Positions 43,993 to 53,304 of a stretch of DNA of 64,000 bases are shown here, piece after piece. Source of the DNA: CAMBDS01 sp964355675 (lineage in GTDB: Bacteria > Electryoneota > AABM5-125-24 > Hatepunaeales > Hatepunaeaceae); NCBI GenBank assembly GCA_964355675.1, contig CAYHEC010000001.1, positions 168,333-232,332 of the forward strand. The letters are read 5' to 3'. The position numbers and the translations under genes are program-made. Numbering within the stretch: the first letter of the stretch is position 1; the number at the start of each line of letters is the position of its first letter. Under the pieces are notes generated by a model, which was given only the letters and a program-made list of their open reading frames with translations, ran no database searches and was not told the origin of the DNA.

Positions 43993-44545
43993 GGTTGCGC
44001 CAGGTTGCGCCGCTGGTGTTTTTTATCTCCCAGTCCGTCAGATCCGGAGCGGCGGAAAATCCGTAACCCGATAGACTATCAGTGGGGGAAGTAATCGTCA
44101 CAAAACCATCCGAAGTTATACGGCCAATTTCAGGATTATATTCTATCTCATCACCTCTCAGCACTGTCCCGGAATCGGAGACGACCACCACATGTCCTCT
44201 GGCCGCGAGCCGATTTACACCCTCGACAACCTCACCCTCATCCGCAGTAAGCAACGCCGTATGTTTTCCAAAACCGTCGTACATATCGGCTCTGACTCCG
44301 CCGTCGATAATCAATAAAATCTGCGCTTCAAATCTCGTTAGGTGTGGTGCAATCAGGATTAGTCGAGGTTTGTCTTCAATCGTCAGGCGAACTACCGCTT
44401 GAAAAAGCTCCTGGTCAGGAAATCCCGCCCCGCCAGCAAAAGCGGTCACAGGAAGCACGCTTTCTTTCCTTGAACAACTCGCAAATATTGGAAGAAATAT
44501 GATTAATACAAATTGCATTAATTTTGGCATACTATTGATTTTCAT
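43964..44545 (-). CDS. lptC: LptC-like LPS export protein
   Basis: A 193-residue protein with a lipoprotein-like N-terminus (KLMQFVLIIFLPIFASC, lipobox IFASC) and a jellyroll domain (TALLTADEGEVVEGVNRLAARGHVVVVSDSGTVLRGDEIEYNPE) with the LptC segments. The ATG at 44545 overlaps the kdsC stop as ATGA. A Cys-anchored LptC differs from the TM-anchored E. coli form and is common in Bacteroidota-like lineages. Confidence 0.88.
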   Translation of the reverse strand: MKINSMPKLMQFVLIIFLPIFASCSRKESVLPVTAFAGGAGFPDQELFQAVVRLTIEDKPRLILIAPHLTRFEAQILLIIDGGVRADMYDGFGKHTALLTADEGEVVEGVNRLAARGHVVVVSDSGTVLRGDEIEYNPEIGRITSDGFVTITSPTDSLSGYGFSAAPDLTDWEIKNTSGATWRNLERDSTKRE

Positions 44546-45087
44546 TCTCCTATAAATGTACTTAAAACCCAATCCCACTCCCCACGCGCCTTGACAATGA
44601 GATCGATTAATTCACGTACCGCGCCGTGCCCTCCGGGGCAATCCGAAACCCAATCTGCTCCTTCTTTCACGAGTGGGTACGCATCGGCCGGCGCGGCTCC
44701 CAACCCAACGTATCTCATCACCGGCAGGTCAAAGATGTCGTCTCCCATGTATGCTACCTGTTGCGGATCCAGTTCAAATTTAGCGATAATCTCCTTCATT
44801 TGATCAAGTTTGTTCATGAAGCCGTGCCTGAGTTCTTCGATTCCAAGTTGCTTGGCTCGATACTCAACTATCGGGGTCAACAGTCCGGTGATGATTGCGA
44901 ATTGAATCCCAAGCCTTCGAGCCATCACGACGCCGAATCCGTCGCGTATGTCATAAGCCTTCGATTCTGTTCCAATATTCGTGACATATACTCGCCCATC
45001 AGTGAAAACGCCATCGTTATCAAGGACGATCAATTTGACTTTTGAAGCTTTCTGAATAACTTCGTTAGTAGTATGAGTTGGTTTCAA
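44542..45087 (-). CDS. kdsC: KDO-8-phosphate phosphatase
   Basis: A 181-residue HAD phosphatase without cap domain. The nucleophile Asp is in LIVLDNDGVFTDG, the Thr motif in FAIITGLLTP, and the third motif in VAYMGDDIFDLPVM. The usual motif I is DVDG; here the second Asp is kept as DNDG. It converts KDO-8-P to KDO and heads the kdsC-lptC-lptA-lptB operon. Confidence 0.95.
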   Translation of the reverse strand: MKPTHTTNEVIQKASKVKLIVLDNDGVFTDGRVYVTNIGTESKAYDIRDGFGVVMARRLGIQFAIITGLLTPIVEYRAKQLGIEELRHGFMNKLDQMKEIIAKFELDPQQVAYMGDDIFDLPVMRYVGLGAAPADAYPLVKEGADWVSDCPGGHGAVRELIDLIVKARGEWDWVLSTFIGE

Positions 45088-45328
45088 ACATTCCTCTGGA
45101 ACTGGCCTATTCTTTGCACTAACAAATTACAGCAACCTCGGCCTCAAGTCAACTGGTGTACGCTCTATATTGTTATCGTGCTTGCTTAAAATGAGTCTGT
45201 TCAAATCCAAATTTGTTCTCGTTGCTGAAATCGACAAACTTTATCATAGTGGTCTGTGCTTAGAAAACCAATTTTTATAACTGGTACCCATTGACTTGAT
45301 AATTTTCGACAGACCTAAACCTCTACCC

Positions 45329-45390
45329 TTGACTACGGCACAAAATTGCAGTATATTCATTTGCATACAATTCCTACCTTGAGTGCAAAT
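45329..45390 (+). promoter_or_regulatory. lexA promoter with candidate operator
   Basis: TTGACT (45329-45334), a 17-base spacer and TATATT (45352-45357) form a near-consensus sigma-70-type promoter about 80 bp before the lexA GTG. Downstream of the -10 a perfect 7-bp inverted repeat, ATTTGCA-N18-TGCAAAT (45359-45365/45384-45390), covers the likely start site. It is a candidate self-operator, but it does not match the E. coli or Bacillus LexA boxes. The rest of the 45088-45439 gap shows no gene. Confidence 0.6.
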
Positions 45391-45439
45391 TATAGCTATC
45401 AGGTACAAACATTGCAATGGAATATCTAAGAGGAGTCAA

Positions 45440-46072
45440 GTGAACAGAAAAACGACCGTCAGAGTCATCACAACGCATCAGCGAGAAGTGCTGGATTTCA
45501 TTGACGACCACTCCACAAAATTCGGCTATCCGCCCACTCTACGGGAGATCGGCGCTAAATTCGCGATAGGATCGACCAATGGGGTACGTTGTATTCTCGC
45601 TTCCCTGGAAAAGAAAGGATACATTCGCCGAAGTCCGCATCTATCTCGCGGAATAGTAGTCGTAGGAGTCTCCAAACAAAATGGTGGTTCCGTCGCAGTT
45701 CCGATTGTTGGCCGGGTTGCCGCGGGACTGCCTCTACTCGCCCTTGAAAATCTTGAGGGAGACATCCTTATTGACCGAGATTATTTTCCATACACCGATG
45801 GTTTCGCCTTGCGCGTAAAAGGAAAGTCGATGATCGACGCTGGAATCATGGACGGAGACGTAATTCTGGCGCGACCAAACCTCCCGATTGAACCAGGTTC
45901 CATTGTGGTAGCATTGATTGGGGAAGAGGCAACTGTGAAAAGGTATTATCCTCAAGGCGATAACGTTCGATTGGAACCGGCGAACTCACAGTTTGGTCCG
46001 ATAATAGTCGATCACAACACACCCGGATTTATCATCGCTGGAAAGGTCGTAGGATTATATCGTCGATACTGA
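45440..46072 (+). CDS. lexA: LexA SOS repressor/autoprotease
   Basis: A 210-residue LexA. The winged HTH (about 12-60) contains PPTLREIGAKFAIGSTNGVRCILASLEKKGYI. The self-cleavage site is Ala95-Gly96 in GRVAAGLPL, with nucleophile Ser130 (GKSMIDAG) and general base Lys167 (ATVKRYY). The GTG at 45440 follows AGGAG by five bases; the upstream ATG at 45383 lies in the predicted operator. The recognition helix differs from E. coli, which fits the absence of a CTGT-N8-ACAG box. Confidence 0.95.
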   Translation: MNRKTTVRVITTHQREVLDFIDDHSTKFGYPPTLREIGAKFAIGSTNGVRCILASLEKKGYIRRSPHLSRGIVVVGVSKQNGGSVAVPIVGRVAAGLPLLALENLEGDILIDRDYFPYTDGFALRVKGKSMIDAGIMDGDVILARPNLPIEPGSIVVALIGEEATVKRYYPQGDNVRLEPANSQFGPIIVDHNTPGFIIAGKVVGLYRRY

Positions 46073-46207
46073 TCGGTTGATATGAGACATACCTTGTTTC
46101 ACGACTGTCTCGTACCTATATTTAAGGTTGATTCGGTTTAATATCTGATGAACCTGCCCTGTTGGCTGGTTCAACCGAAAAAGTAATAATTACAACTCAG
46201 GAATTGC

Positions 46208-46774
46208 ATGAATAGGGTGCCCGCTGAGGTTATCGGAATCACTGTCGCGCCGCCATATCAAGGTTTCTTATTAATTCTTAGAGAAATACATGGCATTCGC
46301 TGGCTTCCGATTTTCATCGGACAACCAGAAGCCCAAAGCATTTCGATTCTGCTTAAAAGAACCAATACCATTCGCCCTCTAACCTTTGATCTGATCGGTT
46401 CATTGATTTCTGCGGCCAGAATGACTGTCGTCAGCATCACTGTAACTGAACTTCGCGACGAAACCTTTTTCGCTGAAGTCGAAGTGGTGACCGAAAAAGG
46501 TGAGAAATTCAGACTCGATGCTCGACCTTCGGATGCAATAGCGCTTGCTTTGAAAGCTCACGCGAGTTTATTCATCGATGAACAGGTACTGTTTGAAGCC
46601 GGTAAAAACGAAGAAATCGCACTGGCTGAGACCGATACCTTAGACGAACTCCGTAAGTTGAATAAGGACCTTCAATTGGCTGTCGATAAAGAAGCCTACG
46701 AAGACGCCGCCAGAATTAGGGACCTGATCCGCCAGCTTGAAAATGAAACTGGTGGTTCTCGAGCCAGAGTTTAA
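46208..46774 (+). CDS. bifunctional nuclease-domain (BFN/DUF151) protein with UVR motif
   Basis: A 188-residue protein. Residues 1-about 135 are the BFN fold: LILREIHGIRWLPIFIGQPEAQSI and RLDARPSDAIALALKAHASLFIDEQVL. The C-terminal 40 residues form a UvrB/UvrC-type helical hairpin (LDELRKLNKDLQLAVDKEAYEDAARIRDLI). Such fusions occur next to SOS or translation genes. The nucleic-acid target is unknown. It lies 135 bp after lexA and 28 bp before a DUF1844 gene. Confidence 0.88.
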   Translation: MNRVPAEVIGITVAPPYQGFLLILREIHGIRWLPIFIGQPEAQSISILLKRTNTIRPLTFDLIGSLISAARMTVVSITVTELRDETFFAEVEVVTEKGEKFRLDARPSDAIALALKAHASLFIDEQVLFEAGKNEEIALAETDTLDELRKLNKDLQLAVDKEAYEDAARIRDLIRQLENETGGSRARV

Positions 46775-46801
46775 CGTAATTTATCAACAACTTTATCCGT
46801 T

Positions 46802-47101
46802 ATGAATCAAGAAGATATCGTACTTCAAAAGAACGCTTTTCTTTTTACACAGCTACTTTTGACTCTCCACAATGCAGCAATGCAGTACTTGGGCAAACTT
46901 ATTGACCCCGTAAGCGGGAAATCCACCCTAAATCTTGAACAGGCAAGAGCAACCATCGACATGCTTGACATGCTGAGATCCAAATGCCAGGGAAATCTCT
47001 CGCTCGACGAAGAGCGGTTTTTCGATCACATCCTTTCCGATTTGAAACTGAACTATGTCGATGAGACCAATCGGAAACCTGAAGCTCCCCCTCCTGAATA
47101 A
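46802..47101 (+). CDS. DUF1844 protein
   Basis: A 99-residue alpha-helical protein matching DUF1844: FLFTQLLLTLHNAAMQYLGKL, then LEQARATIDMLDMLRSKCQGNLSLDEERFFDHIL. It ends with a Pro-rich tail. Function is unknown across the family. It is close behind the BFN gene and probably co-transcribed. The 210 bp that follow show no gene. Confidence 0.85.
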   Translation: MNQEDIVLQKNAFLFTQLLLTLHNAAMQYLGKLIDPVSGKSTLNLEQARATIDMLDMLRSKCQGNLSLDEERFFDHILSDLKLNYVDETNRKPEAPPPE

Positions 47102-47311
47102 TTTCCTTTCTGGTTGGTCAATAATTTTTTTATCTACACATGGCGAATTTGACTCAGTGTAAATGATTTTCTAACGTATAACTTCTAAATCGATAAGCTC
47201 AATTTAATTATTAGCATCTGCATCGAATAAAATAACGAAAACAAGCCAAGCGAAAGTCAGCGGAAGTATTCGCTATGACAAACGCCGGGCACAAGACGAC
47301 GAGAGGATCCC

Positions 47312-50300
47312 ATGATTCACAAACCTATTAATTTCCTCAGCGCCGCGCTCATCTTGGCGTGTGTTGCCAGCAATGCAAATGCTGATCGATCCTGGGTCGG
47401 TTGGCTACCTGAGGACGGCGTTGCTGTCAGGCAGGGTTACCATGTCGAATGGTATCGTGGCGGCGAAGGACGATATTCAGGCAACAACGCCGGAGAAGTT
47501 GCATATATCTGGTCAGATTGCCGCAATGGCGACCGAGGCGTCTATGTTCAAGTCATTGACGCTCAAAATAATCTGAAATTTGGTGAGGACGGTCTGAAAA
47601 TTTCTGACGCCTTGAATCGTCAGGAAGACCCCCAGATCTGGCCTTCCAGTGACGGTGGGTGGTATATCGGCTGGGAAGATTTCAACGCAGACACTCTCGG
47701 TGATATTTACGCCACAAAAATTGACAACGCCGGAAACCGCGTACAGGGTTGGGGTGGCGAAGAAGGAGTCGGCGTTTGTATTTGGGATGGCGTTCAATTC
47801 GATATCAGAATCGTCGATGACGGCCAAGGCGGTTGCATCATAGCTTGGATCGATCAACGTGGTGGAGATACGGCTGACCTTTATGCTCAGCATATTCTGG
47901 CCGATGGTCGCATCGACCCGAACTGGCGCGTGGGCGGTATTCCAATCGTCGCCGCGGAAAGCGCCCAAAATAGCCACACAGCCGACGCCGACGGTCTTGG
48001 AGGAATGATTATCGGATGGCGTGATGGCCGGGATGCTCAAAATTTCGATATCTGGGCCCAACGAGTAACACCTTCAGGACAGCTACTCTGGGGTAACGGA
48101 CAAGGAATTCGGATCTGCGCTGAGGCTCACAATCAGGAAGCCCCAAAACTGTGTCCCGACGGAGCAGGCGGCGCTTTCTTCGCTTGGATTGATGACAGAA
48201 ATCTCGATGCTTCCAGTAAAGATATCTTCGTCCAGCGAGTCTCCAGCGATGGGCAATTGCTCTGGGCAGAAAACGGCGAACCACTAATTACCGAACCAGA
48301 AGAACAATCTGAAGCCAGAATTGTTAACAGCGCCGCTGGGGAAGCAATTGTTGTATGGGGCGATTATCGATCCGACGGAAATTCAACCGACGTTTACAGC
48401 ATGCGCATCAGCGGAGCCAATCGCCTGCGCAAAGAATGGGACCCTCCTACCGGCGTCCCCGTGGCTGTCGAACAACGAAACCAACAACAGGCTCGCCTCT
48501 ACCCTGACGGTCAAGGCGGCGCCTATTACGTTTGGGAAGATGAACGGGAACGGGGATTCCCGCAAATCGATATTTGGGCACAACATATTAATCGGAACGG
48601 TCAACCATTATGGGATGTTAATGGAATCCCGCTTTGTCGTTCTGAAGACACCCAAAATGCTCCTCTCATTCGCCGAACCGGCGATGGCGGGATGGTCGCG
48701 GCGTGGGGAGATTTTCGTACCGGGAGCCAGGAAATTTGGGCACAGACTGTCAACTCACAAGGTCAGTTAGGTCACCAGTTGAACGGATTCCCCATTGTTG
48801 AAGGGATAGGTGGTAACGCCACTAAGCCGAAGGGATTTGTTCGTGAGGATGCTTCTGTCACGCTATGCTGGCTGGACGGAAGGTATGGCGGCAACGGCAC
48901 CGTACCTTTCATACAGACAATTCGAAATGGCGCCGATGCTTTTGAACCAAGATTTGCCTTTAACGGCATCCCAGTCATGCGTGGAACTGAAGGCGGTGGT
49001 ATAAATCCCAATGCCTGTGAAGGTGCCTCAGGAAGCACGATAATTGTTTGGGAAGATCACCGACTGGGTGATATTTACGCGATATACGCTCAACGAATCT
49101 CCGTCAACGGCGAACTCCTCTGGGGAGAATCCGGGCTGAAAGTTGCAGACTATTTCGACGAGCAGAGCTATCCTCACGTCTTGGCAGACGAAAATGGAGG
49201 CGCTTTTGTCGGATGGCGCAGTGCCAGCGAAGCTGGTGATAATAATATTTTTATTCAACACTTGAACGCCAACGGCGAAAGGCTCTGGGGCGCTGGAGGT
49301 ATCCCCTTCGTTACTACCGATTCCGACGAACAGATTGAACAGATCATCTCTGATGGAGAGGGAGGATTTGTAATCACTTGGATCAAGAGCACGCTTGACC
49401 TTGAGACCTTTATGTGGGACGACAACGTTTGGGCCAATCGTGTTGACGTCGATGGTGATGGTTCATGGGGCGAAAACGGCGCAGGCATTCCAGTCGTATC
49501 GACTGTCGGTCGTCAGCGCACTTCCAAAATAGCTAAACATCAACTTGGCTACATGATCGTCTGGGTTGATGGCAGGGACGACAATGGCGATGGGGCCCCT
49601 GGCAACGACATTTATGGACAGTTCATAAAACCCAATGGCGACATCGCCTGGCCAGCCAATGGATGGGATTTGGTAAATGTCGATCAACATCAGGACAATC
49701 CAGACATTGCTATTAATAATCACGGAATGGTCTGGTTAGTTTGGGAAGACCTTCGAAATATCGATGGCGGAACACATATCGATCTCTACATGAACAAATT
49801 CCTCCCCCCCCAAGAACCAAGAGGACTCCATTTATTGTTCGGTGATGGCGGCCCGTCGAATGAATATGGCAGAACGGTTACTTCTGCGGTATTCAATCAA
49901 CTCAACCCAACCATTATTCATGACGGACAGAACGGAGCTTACATTGCCTGGTCTGATTCCCGATTCATCGGTATTCATTCCGATATATTTGCCACGCATT
50001 ACAATCCCAGCGGATTCCCTTATCATGGCAAATGGTACGACAACGGAAACATTATTACCAGTGCATTTCACAAGCAAGAGGCAGTACAACTCATCAACTT
50101 TACTCCTAACGGCGAAGTCGGTTCTGTTGGATTATGGGAAGATAAACGTTCCACAGGCAAGGAAGAGCTTTCGAACGTCTATATTCAACTCCTTGTCGGA
50201 CATCCCCTTTCGGATGAAAACGACGGACGTCCCGCGTTGCCGCGAGATTTTGCAGTTGAGTCCATCGCCCCAAATCCATTCAACCCGACTGCCGAACTGA

Positions 50301-50506
50301 CGTTTACGATGACCACTGCTGATGTAGTGAAAATTGGTCTCTACGACGTCTCTGGCAGACTTGTCCACGAATATGGCAACGAATTCAGGAACGCCGGGCG
50401 ACATAAAATTCTTCTTCAGGGAGAAAACCTATCCACCGGTAGCTATATCGTCAGGCTTGAAGCTACCGCCGGAACCATTGAACGCAAGGTACAGCTGATT
50501 AAGTGA
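47312..50506 (+). CDS. large secreted repeat protein with T9SS-like sorting domain
   Basis: A 1,064-residue exported protein. Signal peptide (NFLSAALILACVASNANA) followed by about fifteen repeats of a GGxxIxWxDxR...DIYAQRxxxxGxxLWGxxGxP type across residues 40-970, a Trp-rich propeller-like architecture. The last about 75 residues (SIAPNPFNPTAELTFTM to VQLIK) are a sorting domain. A terminator follows. The role is unknown; large surface display or cell-wall binding is plausible. ATG at 47312, after a GAGGAT segment. Confidence 0.88.
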   Translation: MIHKPINFLSAALILACVASNANADRSWVGWLPEDGVAVRQGYHVEWYRGGEGRYSGNNAGEVAYIWSDCRNGDRGVYVQVIDAQNNLKFGEDGLKISDALNRQEDPQIWPSSDGGWYIGWEDFNADTLGDIYATKIDNAGNRVQGWGGEEGVGVCIWDGVQFDIRIVDDGQGGCIIAWIDQRGGDTADLYAQHILADGRIDPNWRVGGIPIVAAESAQNSHTADADGLGGMIIGWRDGRDAQNFDIWAQRVTPSGQLLWGNGQGIRICAEAHNQEAPKLCPDGAGGAFFAWIDDRNLDASSKDIFVQRVSSDGQLLWAENGEPLITEPEEQSEARIVNSAAGEAIVVWGDYRSDGNSTDVYSMRISGANRLRKEWDPPTGVPVAVEQRNQQQARLYPDGQGGAYYVWEDERERGFPQIDIWAQHINRNGQPLWDVNGIPLCRSEDTQNAPLIRRTGDGGMVAAWGDFRTGSQEIWAQTVNSQGQLGHQLNGFPIVEGIGGNATKPKGFVREDASVTLCWLDGRYGGNGTVPFIQTIRNGADAFEPRFAFNGIPVMRGTEGGGINPNACEGASGSTIIVWEDHRLGDIYAIYAQRISVNGELLWGESGLKVADYFDEQSYPHVLADENGGAFVGWRSASEAGDNNIFIQHLNANGERLWGAGGIPFVTTDSDEQIEQIISDGEGGFVITWIKSTLDLETFMWDDNVWANRVDVDGDGSWGENGAGIPVVSTVGRQRTSKIAKHQLGYMIVWVDGRDDNGDGAPGNDIYGQFIKPNGDIAWPANGWDLVNVDQHQDNPDIAINNHGMVWLVWEDLRNIDGGTHIDLYMNKFLPPQEPRGLHLLFGDGGPSNEYGRTVTSAVFNQLNPTIIHDGQNGAYIAWSDSRFIGIHSDIFATHYNPSGFPYHGKWYDNGNIITSAFHKQEAVQLINFTPNGEVGSVGLWEDKRSTGKEELSNVYIQLLVGHPLSDENDGRPALPRDFAVESIAPNPFNPTAELTFTMTTADVVKIGLYDVSGRLVHEYGNEFRNAGRHKILLQGENLSTGSYIVRLEATAGTIERKVQLIK

Positions 50507-50529
50507 TTCTGTCAGCCAAATGATTTGCG

Positions 50530-50575
50530 ACCGGGCTACTTGCCTCAGCGCGAGTGGCCCGGTTTCGGTTTCTAA
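50530..50575 (+). terminator. rho-independent-type terminator
   Basis: ACCGGGCTACT (50530-50540) pairs with AGTGGCCCGGT (50553-50563) over 11 bp with one wobble, followed by TTCGGTTTCT. It is 24 bp after the stop of the large repeat protein. Confidence 0.7.
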
Positions 50576-50587
50576 CGAGAATTAAAT

Positions 50588-52924
50588 ATCATAAAACTCA
50601 ATAATATCCTCTTAATCAATTCTTGTCTCGCGTTTATTTTAATTCTTGTAAACGCCGCTTTTGTTATTACTGCCCAAGCCCAGCCTTCTCTTGCTCCCAT
50701 CTACCATAATCTTGCCGAGTCCCGGACCGAGATACTGTCTTTGGCTGAGCAAGAACCTAATCTTATTCAAATCGACACGATTGGTTACGGTGGAGAATTC
50801 AATTTGCCGATTTGGCTCATAAAAATATCAGATCACCCCAATAGAGTCGAAGCCGAACCAGCGCTCCTATTCATTGGTCAAGTCCACGCCGAAGAGGTTG
50901 TAGGAGTTGAAATCGTTCTCGAATTGATGAAATTATTGATAGATAATTGCAACGAAAATCCCTACCGAAGACGCCTCGAAGGTCTCGAACTCTATTTCAT
51001 ACCTACCCTTAATCCCGATGGATTCGATCTGGTTCACCGCGATTTGGACGTTACGTTTCGAAAAAACTGTAGAGACAACGTCGGAGATGGTGAGCTTCGT
51101 TTCCGGAGAGGATTGGGAAGAGATAGTTCCGGAGTCGATCTCAACCGTAACTTCGGACTTCATTGGGATAGAGGTGACAGCCTCTTTTTTGATAACGGGT
51201 TGGATGACGCTTATAATTATTACCGTGGTCCAGCGCCCTTCTCTGAGCCTGAAACCCGATCTTTGCGAGATTTAATGCTCGGACGACGCTTCGAGTATGC
51301 AATATCCTATCACGGTTCCCGCTCTGGACGCAACTCTGAACTGGTCATCGGACCTTGGAGCTGGGAAGGAAAAAGACCGCCGGGCGATGGAGCGATATTT
51401 TCTTTGGCAACAGCTCTCGCACTAAGAATTCCAAGGCAGGAAGTGGCAGACACTTACATCCCTGTTCGAGCCACGATGCGCGTAGGTCAAGAACAAGATT
51501 GGGCATACCAGACAGCTGGCTGTATGATGTATATGATTGAAGTCGGCGCTGACATACAACCAGATTCGGCGATGTTAGAGCAGTTAATCAGCGACAACAT
51601 CTGGTCAGCTACCTACCTGATGGACTTGGCATTAGGTGATTCTCTGCCCGACAATCAGGGTTTATTAACCGTAACCGCACACGACTCTTCCTCCGGAGAA
51701 CCTCTTCCGGCAATTGTCTGGCTCGGCCCAGAGCCATCCCTCCTGCTTGCCCCACTCACTTGCGATTCCACGAACGGACGATTTGACAGGCTGGTCACTA
51801 CAGGGGAATACGAACTCCACGTCGAGTATCCCGGCTTTCGACCATTCGTTATCAATCGGTTTGAAATCCCCATTGGCGGTGTAGTTACTGCGGATGTAAA
51901 CCTCTCGCCACTACCAATCTATTCAACCATATTCTCAGTGATCGACGACTCAACTGAGGAATTTATCCCTGCCAGAATCTCGATACTGACAGAATTCGGT
52001 GAAACAGATTGCGACCTACATCCTGATCAAGGTTTGCACTTGCAATTTACAGAGGGCATACACCGAATACTTTTTCGAGCTGACGGCTATGTTCCCTACT
52101 TTCTTAACAAAGTCGTTGATGGTATATCGAACGATACTATTCGGCTTGTGCGAGGAACGAACGCTTTTGAGGAAAATTTTAACCACGAACAGGATTGGCA
52201 ACAAGGCGGTATGGAGGGGAGATGGAGCGTAACAAATTTCGCCGGACGTACTTGTTTGACCGAAAGCGACACTGGCGATTATCCTCAGGATGCGGGAACT
52301 TGGTTGATGCTTGAAACGGGAGTTTATTTAACCCCAAATCATTCTGCCGTAATAGAATTGATTCACAGGCCCTACTTTGAACCGGGCGAAGATTTCGGGC
52401 GTCTGCAAGCGTTCGATGTACCAAACGGGGCTTGGAAAACGCTTATCTCCTTCAGTTGTTTTCCACCAGACGATTGGGATACAACGTACATCGATCTCGC
52501 CGGACTTGGGCTTGATAGTGAGCAATTACGACTCCGCTTTTTTATCGACTCAGATGCATCTGTGGAAGAAGATGGCTGGCTGATCGACAAACTGACGCTG
52601 TTTTTCGCCAATTCTACCCAATCTGTCCAAGATGAAGAAAATCTTTTACCATATAAAATGTCCATTGCCGCCTATCCATCACCCGCGAATGGCACGGTAA
52701 CTCTTCTGCTGGACATTCCAACGCAGATGGAAGGAGATCTGATACTTTATGACACGCTTGGCAGAGAGGTCAAGCGGCATCCTCAACGAATTTTTGTGGT
52801 GGGCAAAACCAGTTCGCCAATAGACGTAAGCGATCTATCCTCCGGCTCTTATATCGCTGAATTCTGCGGCCAAGGCCGCTTCGCCGGTCAGGTAACAACA
52901 ACCTCATTTCTACTTCTGAAATAA
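50588..52924 (+). CDS. secreted M14 zinc carboxypeptidase (apparent AUC/AUA start)
   Basis: Zn-ligands His and Glu in VHAEEVVGVE, the substrate-binding Asn-Arg in DLNRNFG, Zn-ligand His in SYHGS and the catalytic Glu in MYMIEVG give an intact M14 active site. Two Ig/carboxypeptidase-regulatory-like domains, a jellyroll domain and a sorting domain (AAYPSPANGTVTLL to FLLLK) follow. The first canonical start (TTG 50741) is downstream of a clear in-frame signal peptide (KLNNILLINSCLAFILILV...AQAQ). Upstream of it only ATC (50588) and ATA (50591) can start translation before an in-frame TAA at 50573. I use ATC, eight bases after GAG. Confidence 0.88.
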   Translation: MIKLNNILLINSCLAFILILVNAAFVITAQAQPSLAPIYHNLAESRTEILSLAEQEPNLIQIDTIGYGGEFNLPIWLIKISDHPNRVEAEPALLFIGQVHAEEVVGVEIVLELMKLLIDNCNENPYRRRLEGLELYFIPTLNPDGFDLVHRDLDVTFRKNCRDNVGDGELRFRRGLGRDSSGVDLNRNFGLHWDRGDSLFFDNGLDDAYNYYRGPAPFSEPETRSLRDLMLGRRFEYAISYHGSRSGRNSELVIGPWSWEGKRPPGDGAIFSLATALALRIPRQEVADTYIPVRATMRVGQEQDWAYQTAGCMMYMIEVGADIQPDSAMLEQLISDNIWSATYLMDLALGDSLPDNQGLLTVTAHDSSSGEPLPAIVWLGPEPSLLLAPLTCDSTNGRFDRLVTTGEYELHVEYPGFRPFVINRFEIPIGGVVTADVNLSPLPIYSTIFSVIDDSTEEFIPARISILTEFGETDCDLHPDQGLHLQFTEGIHRILFRADGYVPYFLNKVVDGISNDTIRLVRGTNAFEENFNHEQDWQQGGMEGRWSVTNFAGRTCLTESDTGDYPQDAGTWLMLETGVYLTPNHSAVIELIHRPYFEPGEDFGRLQAFDVPNGAWKTLISFSCFPPDDWDTTYIDLAGLGLDSEQLRLRFFIDSDASVEEDGWLIDKLTLFFANSTQSVQDEENLLPYKMSIAAYPSPANGTVTLLLDIPTQMEGDLILYDTLGREVKRHPQRIFVVGKTSSPIDVSDLSSGSYIAEFCGQGRFAGQVTTTSFLLLK

Positions 52925-52950
52925 GCGCTCTTTACCAAATGCACCACTCC

Positions 52951-52986
52951 AACGCGTCTCTTCCTTGAATCAGACGCGTTCTTTGT
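52951..52986 (+). terminator. stem-loop after M14 peptidase gene
   Basis: AACGCGTCT-N12-AGACGCGTT, a perfect 9-bp stem 26 bp after the stop, followed by CTTTGT. The T-run is short, so termination may be partial. The remaining 300 bp to the aldehyde dehydrogenase hold short inverted repeats (GAGGCG-N3-CGCCTC-type), a gene remnant and a heptamer array. Confidence 0.6.
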
Positions 52987-53088
52987 ATAAATTAGTGCAA
53001 GGTGGTACATTTCTTTGGGAGCGAGTTTTCAAGCCGCTCGCACGTGCAATTATTTTACTGGATTAATGAATGTAAACAGGAGCGCAAG

Positions 53089-53130
53089 ATGAAAGCTATC
53101 ATTACTTTATTCAAATTTATACTGAGCTGA
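53089..53130 (+). pseudogene. 13-codon remnant of an exported-protein gene
   Basis: ATG with AGGAG six bases upstream opens MKAIITLFKFILS and then meets TGA. The start resembles the signal-peptide beginnings of the window's secreted proteins (compare MLKAIISSIV at 24.3 kb). A good Shine-Dalgarno with almost no gene suggests the 5' stump of a deleted gene, although a leader peptide is possible. Confidence 0.4.
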
Positions 53131-53229
53131 TGCATTAGACGAGGCGCACGCCTCACGCGCCGCAGATCGAAATCTGAAAAAAGCAGACCTATAACTTCCG
53201 ATGTCCTTAACATTACGACACCCTATAAC

Positions 53230-53264
53230 ATTAGTCATTAGTCATTAGTCATTAATCATTAGTC
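53230..53264. repeat. 7-bp tandem repeat ATTAGTC x5
   Basis: Five consecutive heptamers (four ATTAGTC, one ATTAATC) 40 bp before the aldehyde dehydrogenase ATG. It could alter promoter spacing if the copy number varies. Confidence 0.85.
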
Positions 53265-53304
53265 ATTTACAATCAACAATCAGAAATCAATAATCGAGGA
53301 TTAT

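Noticed and set aside
45088..45328. tRNA or small RNA gene upstream of lexA
   Set aside because: No cloverleaf, T-loop motif or strong hairpin was found; only the promoter further downstream is supported.
47354..47372. TTGGCGTGTGTTGCC as a sigma-54 -24/-12 promoter
   Set aside because: It lies inside the signal-peptide coding sequence of the 47.3-kb gene and lacks the full GG-N10-GC context with an upstream activator site.
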